The notes under the pieces were generated by a model. That model was not told where the DNA came from, searched no databases, and saw only the letters and a list, made by a program, of their open reading frames with translations. A program made the position numbers and the translations under genes. This document shows, one piece after another, positions 21,276 to 33,800 of a stretch of 64,000 nt of DNA. Within the stretch, counting starts at the first letter, position 1; the number at the start of each line of letters is the position of its first letter. Source of the DNA: Chelydra serpentina (lineage: Eukaryota; Chordata; Testudines; Chelydridae); contig JBAIAC010000004.1 of the NCBI GenBank assembly GCA_037349315.1, forward strand, positions 78,608,501-78,672,500, in the 5' to 3' direction.

Positions 21276-21439
21276 GGTGCCACAAGGACTCCTCGTTGTT
21301 TTTGCTGATACAGACTAACACGGCTACCACTCTGAAACCTTTGAAAATTATGTTCTCTAACCCCCATTTGAAAAATTCCACCTATTAGCAGCCTCTCAGT
21401 TCCCAGAAAAATGTTGCTTATTATCCACAGGTTCCCAAT

Positions 21440-22200
21440 AAGCAGACGGCAAGTTTCCAGGCTGCAGCCAGGGAAGGAAGTGCTGGGACATGCATGGTAT
21501 CCAGGGCCGGCTCCAGACACCAGCTTTCCAAGCTGGCGCTTGGGGCGGCAGGCGAGAATGGGGTGGCAGTCCGAGTCCCGCAGCAGCAATTCGGTGGCAG
21601 GTCCGCTCTTCCTGCCGCCGAATTGCCGCTGTGGGACTCGGACTGCCGCCCCATTCTCGCCTGCCGCCGCGGCAATGGAGCAGCAGGTCCCCCACTCTCC
21701 CCTTGCCACCGCGGACTGGGACTGCCTGCGTCGGGGGCAGACGCAGCAGACATAGCGGGGCCCCGCCCCTGACGCACGCAGGCGTCGGGGGCGGGGCCAC
21801 ACTACATCTGCCTGCATTGGGGGCGGGGCCGCCGTCCCTGCTTGGGGCGGCGAAATTGTGAGAGCTGCCCCTGATGGTATCTCTCCCTACAGCTCTGCAA
21901 ACCTGCCTGCGACTGGGAGAAGAGGTTGCGAGGGGAGGCTGCAGGCAGGGTACAAGTAGGGAGGTTTGTAATGCTTCAGCCAGGGAAGCCATCTCCCAGC
22001 GCTTCCTTCCCTGGCTGCAGCCCTGCAAACCTGCCTGTGGCTGGTGCTAGGCATGCCAGCAGCTGGTGCTTGCCATGTCCCAGCATTTCCTTCCAGGGTT
22101 CCAGGCCAGCAAACCTGCCTGTAGGTGGAGCTCAGCACATCTCAGTGCCTCCTTCCCTGGCTGCAGAATCTCTGGCAGGTTTGTGGGGCTGTAGTCGGGG
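21440..22200. repeat. Degenerate minisatellite interrupted by a hAT MITE
   Basis: A unit of about 65 bp built on 'ccctggctgcagccctgcaa' and 'acctgcctg' recurs on both sides of 21502-21873. Units are diverged and some are partial. GC-rich related sequence continues to about 22420. Confidence 0.65.
21502..21873. mobile_element. GC-rich hAT MITE with palindromic interior
   Basis: Ends CAGGGCCGGCTC and, read inward, CAGGGGCAGCTC. It is flanked by perfect 8-bp ATGGTATC duplications (21494-21501, 21874-21881). The interior holds a long inverted repeat around 'cggactgccgccccattctc', which creates several long meaningless frames on both strands. Confidence 0.9.
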
Positions 22201-24204
22201 AATGGAGCAGTGGGCTATGCCAAGCCTGGCCCCAGTGCCAAGGCAGAGAGAAAACTGGAGAGCATAGAGAGGTACTGTGAAGTCCAGCTGGCCCCCTGCA
22301 CCCAGATCCCAGTGGGAAGCCCTGGCATCCAGGCTGCAGCCTCCCTCCCCACTGTTGCCTGGCCTGCAGCCTCCCTTCCCAGCCGCAGGCCAGGCTGCAG
22401 GGCTGCAGCCCAGGAAGGCACATCAAAACATTGTCAGTAATCAGCATTTCTGTTGCCAGTTTCCAAATCCCATTAACATTAAAGTCAATGGGACGGGATT
22501 GGTTCACAGCAAAATGTTGCTATTAACCATAAATTGTTAATATTAGGTCTGCTATTAAACGGCATCCACTGAGGACTCAGCGTTGAGTGCAATTTAACAG
22601 GTTTAAGCCTGGTTTAGTGTTCACCATTGACACTTGGCTCCCCACTAGGTTCAAACCTGACCAGCAAATATGGGTTTCAAGGTATTAAACTGCAGCTACA
22701 CCAGGACTTAAGTGATATTGCAAATGAGATTAGCTAGCACAATTGTTTGAAACTATGATTTCCCCTAGTCTAAATAGGGCCCATATGGCCTGCCAGCACA
22801 CAAGCAACTATTGTCTATGGAGTCTTCAGAAATGCCTGTGGTGTTTTTTTTTACAATATTAAAAAATAAGATCTTCCTAAAGCTCAAAACCCTTCAAAGA
22901 TTCTTAAGGAGACTCCAGTAGTGAGGGGCCCATGAAAAGTTACATAATTTAAGCTATAGAGGAAAATGAAAACTCAGGCTACCATTCACAAAAGCTGAAA
23001 TGTTAAAAGAGCTCAATCAAGAAATGCATGATTGATATTTTATTATATTGCTATAGAACAGCAATCAAGAACAAAAAGCCAGTATTTGAGCCTTTGTCGA
23101 AGACCTGGAAGGTGCCAAACATTGGCTTTTCATTCTGCTTGCTCTGTTTAAATGGAACAAAATAGAGTTTGTGCAGTTTTGTAAGAATATGTTTTGCTAG
23201 GTCAGATTTGGTGCAGTTCAGGAACTATCTGTGTAACACTTATGTTTGAAAAAGTTCTAGAAGAAAATAAAAATAAAATTAAAGTATTGGTGTTTCTTCC
23301 TATTATGGCCATAGTTAGAGTAGCTGTCTGAAAATGGAGATCTATAATATATTTTCATAGGCAAATGATAAAGGAAACGAAAAGCAGAAATAAGAAGGGA
23401 AAATACACAGTACATTCTTTGTTCTGTCATTTGCATCAGATTTACATGTAGCAATAGTGGTAACAGTGTTTTTAGATTCTGTTTTAGATTTGGCTAGAAA
23501 ATGTTCCCCAGCTGAACTGCAAACAATTATATATAGCAGCAAAATAAAACTGGGTTACATTCTTTCATGTATATATATGTTCCTGAGCAAGACAACTATA
23601 CTTGAAGACTTTAAAATGATTTACCAGTATCACTGCAGAAATTAGATTAGTTCCCCTAGCCTTTGTTCCCTGGATTACTCAAATAGCAATAGAGATCTCT
23701 AGACAATGCTGAGCCTCTGTATTTACTAGGGAAGTAACAGCCCTCTCTTTTCCATGTTGTTTTGCTACATACTGTTAACGAGAAGCTTAGTAATTTAATA
23801 TGCTGACCTTGTCAGAATGTATCATAAACAGAACAAAAACTAGCTACAGAAATCAGCATTAAAGATGGAGAGGGAATTGCAGTCTTCATAGGGCATTGGC
23901 TGGTTGCACAAGAGGGAAAAAATAGCATAACCCCTCTCCGCACCAAAACAGGAAATCACAAGGCATTTTTTTTCTCCCTTCCTCCTCGCTTTATTCAAGG
24001 GAGTCTGTTAGTGAGAGAGACAGGAAGGTCACATTTACACTTGAGAAAGAGGCAGTGCTACAACATGAAAATTCCGAAGAGAACATACTTGCTGATGTAA
24101 AAGATTTCAGTCTTTCATGCATGATCGATCCAAAGAAAATATTTGACAGTGATGTTGCAAAGCATAATAGTGTGATGTTCACTGGAGATATACAGTAGTG
24201 GAGA
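22201..24204. other. Unassigned sequence
   Basis: About 2 kb, GC-rich until 22420 and then A+T-rich. No element ends or coding pattern recognised. Confidence 0.3.
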
Positions 24205-24330
24205 CTCTCAAAAGTACAGAGAAGGACAACAAAAATGATTAGGGGTATGGATCCCTCTGAAGCATCTGGCATAGGCCACTGTCCAAAGACAGGATACTGG
24301 GCTAGATGGATCACTGGTCTGATTGAGTAT
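24205..24330 (+). mobile_element. Fragmented LINE 3' region
   Basis: 'cagagaaggacaacaaaaat' fits the CR1-type motif around VQRRTTKMI. It jumps directly to 'ggcataggccactgtccaaa' and 'caggatactgggctagatgg', the 3' end of a CR1/L3-type LINE also seen at 30780-30890 and 42470-42550. Confidence 0.65.
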
Positions 24331-24471
24331 GGTTGTTCATATTATGAAAGGTCTTTTTCTAACTTCTTTAACTGTCAGAATGTAGCAAAAAACTTACTAA
24401 AAAATTTAATCAGAAGACCAACTCCTGATAAAATTTGTTGAAGAAAAATATTTAAACACAACCTGTTATCA

Positions 24472-24650
24472 TAGAATATCAGGGTTGGAAGGGACCTTAG
24501 GAGGTCATCTAGTCCAACCCCCTGCTCAAAGCAGGACCAATCCCCAATTTTTGCCCCATATCCCCAAATGGCCCCCTTAAGTATTGAACTCACAACCCTG
24601 GATTTAGCAGGCCAATGCTCAAACCACTGAGCTATCCCTTCCCCCTTGTT
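24472..24650 (-). mobile_element. tRNA-derived SINE with CR1-like 3' tail
   Basis: Read on the minus strand, it opens with a tRNA-like head (A box in 'gatagctcagtggtttgagc', B box near 'gtgagttcaata'). It ends with the CR1 3' signature (complement of 'cagggttggaagggacc'). A tRNA-headed SINE sharing the CR1 3' end is known from turtles. Matching 3' ends are thought to let the SINE use the LINE's reverse transcriptase. Confidence 0.8.
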
Positions 24651-25428
24651 GCTATGACTCTCTACCGCTGGTGGCTGCTGCTTAGCCTGCTGCTCCAGGA
24701 AATCTTGGCCTGACTCTGCCGTGTACAAGCCGCCCGGGCCCGGGCGGGTGGCGCTTCGGCAGTGGCAGCAGGGGGTGGCTGGTGCGGGAGGCTGCTCCGG
24801 GGACACAGCTTGCGCTCTGTGATCAGCAGGGACTCCACACTGAAAGTCAGCAGAGGGCTGGAGGTGGTTTGGCCCCTGCATTCTGGTGCCTTGGAGCCCA
24901 TCCTGGGCAGCTAAGTTATCATTGGACTTAGCAGCATCATGAGACCCTTCGTGGGTGAGACTGATTAAGGTACTCACAAGAAACAGGCAACAACTTCAGC
25001 TGGTTCTAAACCTAACTGAATAGCCATGTGAACCTAGAAAAAATGGTACTCACCACAGGATGAGTGAAAGGCAAAAGACTGTTCAGGAAAGTCCTAAACT
25101 TATTGAACAAGAGTTTAAACCTTTAGAAATGTATAGTCCAAATGAATCAACTGGACAAATCCTTCTTGAAGTCATAAGCTGTTCATGGAGAAGGAGATGA
25201 GGATATGTTACTTGGTGTGATTTGGGGTGAGAGGATTTTCTGGAGTTTTTCAAGTATTATTTGTCAGCTGGGGCTGAGGTAATCTGTTGTCTCCATGTGA
25301 TTATTCTGTTGTTGGCTGGCAGAGTTAATTTATTTTATATTAATATTTATTCTGCTGGATGGTTATTGTTATTGCAAGTCAGTAGGTAGGGTTCTCAGCG
25401 CCTTTGTGTTATGACTGTATGTGTTTGT
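24651..25428. other. Unassigned sequence, GC-rich at left
   Basis: It has a GC-rich block with a self-complementary 'gcccgggcccgggc' near 24735. No element or exon is recognised. Confidence 0.3.
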
Positions 25429-26830
25429 TGTGCCGGGTGTACCAGGCTGTCATGACCCCCTGCTAGAGTCCCTGTAGTCCTACAACGCCCCAGAAAAAGA
25501 GCAGTGAAAGTGGGTCCTCCAGGTCTGTCTAGAAAGGCTGTATGGAAGCAGCCAATCAGAGCCCAGAAGGTTCAGATAAAAGGAGCTGTAGGGCCTCAGC
25601 AAGTCAGCCCCTGGCTGGGACTAGAGGATCTATGAAGGGTGCTCCTTGCAGGTCACAGGAGCCTGTCAGAGAAACAGAAAAAGGGTTCTGGTGGTGTTTT
25701 GGCATTCAGCGAGGAGAAAGAGACTCTGAGAACTTCAGCCCCGAGGGAAAGGTGAAGAGAAGGGGGCTATGTAGGAAAAGGCCCAGGAAATAGAAGCAGC
25801 AGCAGCAAACTGGAGGGAGAAATACGTGGCTGCAGTGTATAGGGTCCCTAGATTGGTACCCAGAGTAGTGGGCAGGCCTGGGTCCCCCTGCTAGACAGTG
25901 CTGGAGTGGCCGAAGCTCTGGAAAGGGAACATGGCTAGTTGAAAAGCCCAAGAAAAGGGGCTAGATAAAAGGGCCCAGAGACAGGGTTGAAGACCCTGGT
26001 GAGGGCAAACCACCAGTTCTGGCTCGACTCTTTACAAAAAGCCCAAGAAAAGGGCTAGACTCCCAAGGGCCCATGTACAGGGCTGAAGACACTAACAAGG
26101 GTACATCAATTGTCCTTGCTGGACCTTTGTAACCGCGGAAGGGGTTTGTTCATTCATTCAGTCACTCATTCATTCGTATTGACTGTGCGACTTCGCCAGA
26201 GGGCTGAGCCACTGAAGACCAGCCTAATGAGGCCGACAGCCTACGGAGGGCATCAGGAGCAGGAAAAGGCATACAGTACCAGATACAGCAGGAGGTGCTC
26301 AAGAGGTGAGTGGCACCTGGCACAGTTTTGTTTTAAATGTTAAATCTAAATAAATGTGGACAGGTGGTGAAACCACTGACTCATCTTGACCTATAACTAA
26401 GACTAAGATTTTGTCATGGATATTTTTAGCAAGTCACAGAAAAATTCATGGAAGTCCGTGACTCGTCCCTGACTTTTACTAAAAATATCCGTGACTAAAT
26501 GAGGATCCTGGGCAGCTGCAGGTGGGCTGGGAGCTCCAGGGGCCCCCACCACCCATGGGGGCTCAAAGCTCCAAAGACCCCTTCCGCTGGTGGCTCCAAG
26601 CTGCAGGGGTGTCCCCCCACCCACCCACTGCCCCACAGCAGCTGGGAGCTGCGGGGGGCTCCCATTACCTGGGGTTCTTTGGGTACCCCGCAGCTCCCTG
26701 CCTCTGCAGGCTGCAGGGAACCCTGCAGCTCCCAGCTGACGCTGGCTGAAGTCACAGTGGGTCTTTGAAAGTCACAGAATCCATGACTTCCATGACCGCC
26801 GTGACTAAATCGCAGCTTTACCTATAACTA
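25429..26830 (+). mobile_element. Probable solo LTR containing a nested element
   Basis: Starts TGTGCCGGGTGTACC. A TATA-like 'gataaaagg' lies near 25576 and AATAAA at 26348-26353, so it reads on +. TTGT precedes the start, and TTGT also follows 26830 after the nested 26400-26820 element. This would make a 4-bp duplication with a TA instead of CA end. The boundary is therefore tentative. Related sequence occurs at 3822-4445 and 27645-27760. Confidence 0.5.
26400..26820. mobile_element. DNA-transposon-like MITE with 8-10 bp duplication
   Basis: CCTATAACTA occurs exactly on both sides (26390-26399 and 26821-26830). The ends are imperfect inverted repeats ('aagattttgtcatgga' against 'cgatttagtcacgg'). 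The interior is GC-rich. The duplication length suits hAT or a related type. Confidence 0.7.
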
Positions 26831-27644
26831 TTGTTAAATAGTAATTTTGTTTATGCAGAAAAAAGGAGGAGAGGGGCAGAGGTTAAATCTGTAGTGAGAA
26901 TCCAAGCAGGAGGGCCCTTGAAAAGTTCTCGTATGTTATGAAGTAGAGTGTAAATTTCAGGCATCACGTTATTATGTTTCATACTCAGTGCTACAAGAAA
27001 GTGATTGGGATTCATTACCATTGTCAAATGGGTGGTTGGACAGGTTTTGGTTTGTGGGGGAAGGAGGAAAGTGTGCTTCTTGCTGTCAATCCGGCGGAGG
27101 GGCAGGACCCAGTATCTCCTCCTGCAGGGCCCCTTTGAACAGTTCTTTCTAAATTTAGATGTATTCTTTCCCATAACTCATGCCTCAAAGCACACCACAG
27201 CTGATGAAACTCTATAGTACATGATGTTTAAATGGTTCTGCATTTTCAGAAGGCATGATGCAATCTGAGTTGCTTGTTCCCAGGAAGCGCCAGACTGCAG
27301 CTTTAATTTGAAGAAAAGTGGTTTAGCTTAGCGTGGGAGACCTTGCTCATGCCACTACTGGATTGGGTATAAGAGCTGCTGGTCCTCTTCTTGTAGACAG
27401 AAAACTTCCTGCCTGTTACACTTTAGTGACAGAAATGTGGGGGGACTGCTAAAACCTGTACAAAATGTTCATTTCAGGTAATGGGTAGAGGGTCTAGATA
27501 GTTCTTATTTCCGTCAGTCTGGATGCCTAATCCTATTGAAAATAGGAGAGTTCAAGAATGGGTTAAATAGTATTTTTAAACTCTATATGGCCCATTTCAA
27601 TTTTGATCAGTTTGACAGCATGAATGGAAGTCTATTAGCTTGTG
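26831..27644. other. Unassigned sequence
   Basis: No gene or element ends recognised. Confidence 0.3.
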
Positions 27645-27760
27645 ACAGGGTGTACCAGGCTTATACTGCCCCTGCTGGAGGGCCTACCTGGGCCCAGCAG
27701 GTGAGATGAAAAAAGGGCTGGCTGCTTCTTCCAAGGGCCAGTTCTAGGTGGAACTGGGAC
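27645..27760 (+). mobile_element. LTR fragment
   Basis: 'gacagggtgtaccaggct' matches the start of the LTR at 25429. Similarity fades after about 100 bp. Confidence 0.4.
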
Positions 27761-28380
27761 ATGAAGAAAGGATCTTCCCTCTCTTAATCCACGATGCCTG
27801 GCCCAATTAGGGCTTAACGCTGACTGCGCATTTTGATTATATCAGTGAAGGAGTGTGGTTGAATATTATGTAATTTAAAGCTGAGGGGCCCATCTTGAAT
27901 TAAGTATCAGTTTATTACTGTAAAATTAAGGCAAGCTCGCTTTGTGAGTATGTGGCAAAGCTGTTTTGGAGTCTGCTGGAAATGAGTTGGTGGTTCTAGC
28001 AGAGGTGAATCCACAAAAAGTCTCCATTACAGGTGATAATTGCAGCAGATACTCCAGGAACTGAATGAATATGGGCAGAGAATTGCCCTCTTGCCTATTG
28101 TGCTGGGTCCTCCAGGTCAGGACAGAGGCACACTGCTTCCATCTGTACTGTATCCATTCTATGGATTTAAAAAGGTTTGCTAATCTGTCACTTAAACTCA
28201 CATAAAACAGACTAAAAAAAGAGCAGAGGTCAAATAAAGGGAGAGATGTCCACCAAACCAGGATAGTGTTAGCAAAGGTAAGATAGCTCATCAAAACAAA
28301 TGGCAAGGGAGGAAGTTGAGATAAATCAGAAACTGAATGCAAAAGGGAATTGAAACATGAATAAGATTCCATAAGTACCA
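27761..28380. other. Unassigned sequence
   Basis: A 151-codon minus-strand frame (27926-28381) has no recognisable domain and ordinary noncoding composition. I treat it as chance. Confidence 0.3.
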
Positions 28381-28700
28381 AGTGACAAAGAGTCCTGTGG
28401 CACCTTATAGACTAACAGACGTATTGGAGCATAAGCTTTCGTGGGTGAATACCCACTTCTTCAGATGCATGCAGTGGAAATATCCAGAGGCAGGTATAAA
28501 TATGCAGGCAAGAGTCAGGCTAGAGATAACGAGGTTAGTTCAATCAGGGAGGATGAGGGCCTCTTCTAGCAGTTGAGCTGTGAACACCAAGGAAGGAGAA
28601 ACTGCTTTTGTAGTTGGCTAGCCATTCATAGTCTTTGTTTGATCCTGAGCTGATGGTGTCAAATTTGCAAATGAACTGCAAATCCTGTACACACAAAGTC
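28381..28700 (-). mobile_element. Penelope-like repeat, one-armed copy
   Basis: Shares 'cctgtggcacctta', 'gactaacag' and 'gcataagctttcgtgggt' with the elements at 20025 and 46739, but not their inverted second arm. It carries the best hammerhead-like motif of the window. Confidence 0.55.
28427..28464 (-). ncRNA. Best hammerhead-ribozyme-like motif
   Basis: On the minus strand: CTGAAGA (fits CUGANGA), one extra A, GTGGG-TATTCA-CCCAC, GAAA, GC-TTAT-GC, then TC. The final UC would be U16.1-C17 at the cleavage site, so all core positions are present. The extra A before helix II is non-canonical, and I see no long helix I. Confidence 0.5.
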
Positions 28701-28849
28701 CATAGACAGCTAAAATTCCCTTTATGCCTAAATTTCTGGTGGTATACATGTGCGCTGCTGCATAAATCCTAACACTGCGGAGCTGCCTGGTGCCTAAGCC
28801 CCAACAGGATTGACAAACTATGTCCCCCCATCTCTCCTGTGGCGTCCAA

Positions 28850-30560
28850 TGCAGCTCTAAGGCACTCTTTTGCAATCTCTCCAGTTGAAGCTGTTCCACT
28901 TTGTATTAATAAACACATTTATTAGAACAGGGACTTGGGTATCCAACCTTCCAGGTGAGTGCCCTTATCAATGGGCTAATGAGTCATTGTAATTTTTTTC
29001 TCTGGCCTAGCGAATTCATACAAATCTCTTCTCCCCATCAGGCCGAGGGAGGACTTGAACCAGAGGTCAACCACATCCAAAGTGAGTACCCGAACCACAG
29101 GGCTAAAAGTTATGAGGATGCTCCTTCCCCTCACACACTGACTTCTTACTAAAATGGCATAGGTGTCTCCTTGCAGCCAGGACTTAAGCACTTATCTACG
29201 AGAGAGGGGCAGGGCTTAGTACACACCTTTCAGCTTGGCATCACCTATTTTAGGCAACAAGCTGCCTAGCATGCTGGCTTTCGTGAATCCCATTCTGAGG
29301 CACCTGTCTCTCCCCATTCATGGTATGAGGAGCCTAGGTGCCAAACTCACCTTTGTGACTTTGTGACTCCAGTGATTTTTGTCTAGACACCCAAGAGTTT
29401 CTTTGTGAATCTGGCCCTAGGTGCCTAACTCCAGGGCAGAGGGAGGCGCCTTCCTTCACTCAGGATTCATAGCCATGAATCCTCTCCTGGAATTAGTCAC
29501 CTAAGCCACGTCAGCTGTTTGTCTCAGAAAGCTGAGGAGGTGCCCCCACTACCATACCAAATAACCCAGTGGTTGGACCACTCAACCATAACATAGGAGA
29601 TTCAGGTTCAAACTTGCACTCTGCCTGAGTACAAGGAGGGACTTGAACTTGTGTCTCCAACTGCACAGGTGAGTGTCCTGAGTTATTGGATAGTCTGGTG
29701 GGAATCTTGGTCTCTCCTGTTAAAGCTGGATTCAGTGCCCTGCTCTGGTGATTTATTTTAAAAAATTATTTATTCACAGTGGACCAGCTTCAACAGGAGA
29801 AACTGAGCAGCCCCACCTCAGACTATCATATAGTTCAGAGGTTAAAGCATTCACTCTAGCACTGGCAGGGCTCTCTTCAAATCCCTTCAAAACCTGGAGG
29901 TCTCCCCTCATCCTATGTGAGTACCCTAACCACTGGGCTAAAGGTTGAAGGAGGTTCTTCCCTCCCCCCCATTCTGTTTTGTGTAAGCTCATCTATAAGG
30001 GCCAATCTGGTAGGCGAGCTCTGAGCACACTTAGTGGCTCAGGCCCCACACACGAGTTAGGCGGAGGAACACCTATCTTCTCCCAGTTTGTGCACTGCTT
30101 TGGGGCGTAGGCGTCAGCTGCCTGGCATGGGGCAGCAGTGCGCACTCTCAGAGACAGAAATATAGGCACCTAGGGAATGTTTAATGCAAAAATGTAGGTG
30201 CTGGGCAACCTGGGGTCTTGGGGTCAGCTAAGCCAGGACTTTGGCAATCCCAGTGGAGCCTGATTCTAAGATTTAGGCACCTAAAGTTGGTGCCTAAGTC
30301 CTTTTGTGAATCTAGCCCCCAACTCTCCCTCAGGGTTGGGGCTTAGGCCACACCCCCTTGCCTGTGTACTTCCTACTGGCTAATTTAGGCACTGGCTGCT
30401 CAGCTTGCTGGCTTCTGTGAATCCTCTTCTTAGACATCCAACTCTCTCCATTCATTGTATAGGGAGCCTGGGTACTTATCTCAGAGCTTTGGATTCCATT
30501 GGGTGGTAGGATACCTGAATTTACTCTCATCATTGCAATGCCTAAGTCCCCTTTGCAGAT
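28850..30560. mobile_element. Dispersed repeat with tRNA-like modules
   Basis: The largest copy of the family at 9290-12010. It shows a minus tRNA-like module at about 29050-29120 (complement of GGTTCAAGTCC). It also shows a plus/minus pair at about 29565-29705 with 'cccagtggttgg', GGTTCAAAC, and the complement of AGTTCAAGTCCC. A further module lies near 29822-29890, and 'ggcacctaaagttggtgcct' near 30275. Only decayed frames are present. Confidence 0.6.
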
Positions 30561-30893
30561 ATAGCTTGATGACCGCACAGTCAACCTGTGGAACTCCTTG
30601 CCTGAGGAGGCTGTGAAGGCTAGGACTATAATAGGGTTTAAAAGAGAACTGGATAAATTCATGGAGATGAAGTCCATTAATTGCTATTAACCAGGATGGG
30701 TAAGGAATGGTGTCCTTAGCCTCTGTTTGTCAGAGGGGGGTGATGGATGGCAGGAGAGAGATCACTTGATCATTACCTATTAGGTCCACTCACTCCGGGG
30801 CACCTGGCATTGGCCACTGTCGGTGGACAGGATACTGGGGTGTATGGACCTTTGGTCTGACCCAGTACGGCCATTCTTATGTTCTTATGACCA
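30560..30893 (+). mobile_element. CR1/L3-type LINE 3' end
   Basis: Coding remnant [14 protein letters not shown] followed by the 3' UTR ending 'ggcattggccactgtcgg', 'caggatactggggtg', 'cattcttatgttcttatga'. The same 3' end occurs in reverse at 42470. Confidence 0.8.
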
Positions 30894-33800
30894 AACATTT
30901 TGGGGCTAAGTTGTGGCATTTTGTCACAGCCAGTAGCAATAGGTGTTGAACAGCTGCAGTGTCCTGGAGGCTGTTTCTGAGTCGCCCAGGTGGAAGCTAC
31001 AGCAGCAAGGCATTGTGAGGTGCCCAAGGTTATGAGTCAGGGGTTACAAAGCCCCTCATTGGTCTGGATTGCACCCTGAAATGTCATAAATAGGATGCAT
31101 GAATATTTTCAGAAAAATCTGGAAAATTAGCAGATATACAGATATATATATATATATAAAACGTCACCAGCACAGAAACAGTACTAGAACTATTATATGA
31201 CTTAAAGCAGCAGTAGACTCTAAATATAAAGAAAATAGACCCAGAACAAAAGCTTGAAGCACGCCCATTGCTAAATTGAAATATCAGGATTAATGCTCAC
31301 CACAAAGAGCTTGAAAGGACTGGTAGAGAGCTATGAGTCAAACCACTTGACTCGGTGAATCTGAATAACTGTATGCATAACTGAATAACTGTATGCATAA
31401 CTCCCATTGACACTAATGGGAGCTGCATGTGTAAATCTCCATGAAGATACCTTGGTAGCAGCTACATTTAAATATAATCATTCAAGAAAGGTACTATACA
31501 AATAACTTAACCACTTATCTTTTCCTGTTGTAAAAACAACTTGTATAAATGTGCTTCAGTTGCTTCAACAAAACACCATGTGATAGTAACTTGAAAGTGA
31601 CTATTTCACTGTAGAGTATATCTAAGCAACTAAAATTAGTCCTGTGGCTTGTTGTGACTGTAACTGCAGATGACTAGACTTTTGTTTTGAGTGTCTGAAA
31701 AAGAATTTTAGTTCCTGATACTAGGTTTCCACTTTATTTTGAAAAAGACTGCAACAAAGATAATGAAAATGAGATCTGCAATGACAGATAATTGCAATGC
31801 TACAGTAAAGGTCTTTACCATACAAGATTAAGCATTTCAAATGCATGGGAGAAGCATACAGAAACCCCGGCTGGCAAATGACTTTTGTGTGTGCCCTTCT
31901 ACACACAGTTTTAGAAGAAGCTAAACATTAATTACTATGCAGGATATTCAATGTGCAAGGTTTGGAAATTATCAAGCACATTTTAAATGTCTTAAAGAAA
32001 AAGAAACAAAAGTAATGTAAGGCTACAGTGGCTTCTGGAGGTAAAGAGCTTATACAGAGTCAAAGCATCATCTCAGTGTGAAGTTTAATTTACTGCTTTG
32101 AAAAATCTAACATGCACTTTATTTTTTGCTATGTCTTCATTTTCTGCTGCAATTATGCTAGTGTTTTTGTAGCTAAATTTATACTATTGCTACAGCATAT
32201 TAAGCTGCAATAAACTGCAATAAACCTCACAAAACCAAATTCCTCTGCTTACCACAAAACATTACCTAAAGTGAAAGATGTTAACCAGCCAAAGAGCAGA
32301 AGTATGTGCTGTGAATAGTAATTACAGAGGAATGGCTGTAGCACATATCCGTAAAAGGCATTCTTACTTTATTATCCTTAGCAAGACACTTTGAAACTAC
32401 TCTAGCCTGTTTTGCAGATACAATGTTTATAATGTTCCACCAAAGGTGCTATAGTGTCTGACACCAAAAACAATCTTTAAAATCATTTGAGAGAGAAAGA
32501 TATAATTCTCAGGTCAACCAATTATTAACAGATGAAATTAATAACAAAAAAACTTGAGAAAATACCTATATATCCAAACTTGGATTCAAAATGCAAACCA
32601 AACCTGATCAGAACCTTACATGAAAATTTGAAAATATTTAGATTTCTACAATTTTATAACTGGTTTTCTTATAATATTATGTATTAAGTTGAATCAGTGA
32701 GCAATATTACTGATGAATTATCCATCTTTAATGTGACTAAGCAATTAGACAAATTGCTACTGGAGTTCAGCCATTAGGGAAACAGGAAAGTTCTCAAAAT
32801 TCAGAGTAATAACTTCATTCAAAAGGTAGGACTTTGCCCAATGTAGGGCCATATTCAGGGCATAAGCAGGCAGAGTTCTAATTCAGTGAAGTCAATGGAG
32901 TCACACCTGCTTATACTTAAGATGAATGTTCCTTAATCCCCTTAATATTTAAAGTTATGGGGACATCATCAGTCACCTAAACTTTCAACTTGCCCTCTAT
33001 ACCTATGAATAGTCTGTTTGCTTTTGTGTGTAGAATAGAGTTGGATGGAAAATGGGAAGAGAGGTTCCCACAGAAAACTTTGACTTTTACATGAAAAAAG
33101 AAAATGTTTGGCCAAAAAGTGACATTTCCTCTTGTATGTAGGAATCACATTTAATTGTTGAGGGAAAGGAAAAGAAAACATTGAGGCAAGTCAAAGGTGG
33201 GTAATGAAGCATTTTGTTCTCTAGGTCACATATGTTTTAAACAAGAGAAGAGAAAGAGTCAGCAAAATGAAAACAGATGTAAATCTGATATAATTATATT
33301 ATTCATTCCAACATGAAAATCACTTACAAATTTAAATTTTCTTTGAATCAGCTAAACTACTAACTTTTTAATATAGCTTTGAAACATTATTCCACCATTC
33401 ACAACAGCAAAAATATGAGGGGCTTCTGAAAGTTCATTTGCACAGTGTTATTCAGGGCAGACACAAAAGATCCTGTAGAAATCCCCATAAGCAGCTAGGC
33501 TTAGAAAGACAGGCATATGTTCGGTGTTATTTGAGTTACCAGTAAACCAGATCCCGTAAAGGAGGTAAACTTGACTTTATGTAGCACACACAGACCTTAG
33601 CTGGAGTAGAATGGAGACTCCACCCATTCACAGGGTATAAAGCCTATATGTTTGCAGAGTGAATTATCTGAAGAATCCAGATACCAACAAATAGGTAACC
33701 AGCCAATATGCAATAATACTTCTATTTGGAATGTGGCTAACCTGATTAACATATCATATACTGCCATGACTAGACAAATGTACAAATGGCATCCATCATT

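Larger units (their letters stand above)
20025..21345. mobile_element. Large inverted-repeat element, probably Penelope-like, split by an LTR
   Basis: The left arm (20025-20330) and right arm (20331-20643, then 21280 onward) are complements of each other over about 300 bp. Both outer parts contain 'actaacac', 'taagctttc' or its complement, and 'gtgggttttagcccac'-type hairpins. A tail, 'cagactaacacggctac', follows on the right. This arrangement suggests a dimeric, fold-back insertion of a Penelope-like retroelement end. The class is inferred from the hammerhead-like motif. A solo LTR at 20644-21275 interrupts the right arm. Confidence 0.6.

Noticed and set aside
21239..22028. Overlapping frames of 110-210 codons
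   Set aside because: They arise from the GC-rich palindromic hAT MITE and the surrounding minisatellite; no domain pattern.
24375..24977. 200-codon minus-strand frame
   Set aside because: It spans the SINE and unrelated flanking sequence; the SINE part reads its tRNA head and CR1 tail.
27926..28381. 151-codon minus-strand frame
   Set aside because: No domain, biased start, no conserved neighbour and no splice context; judged chance.
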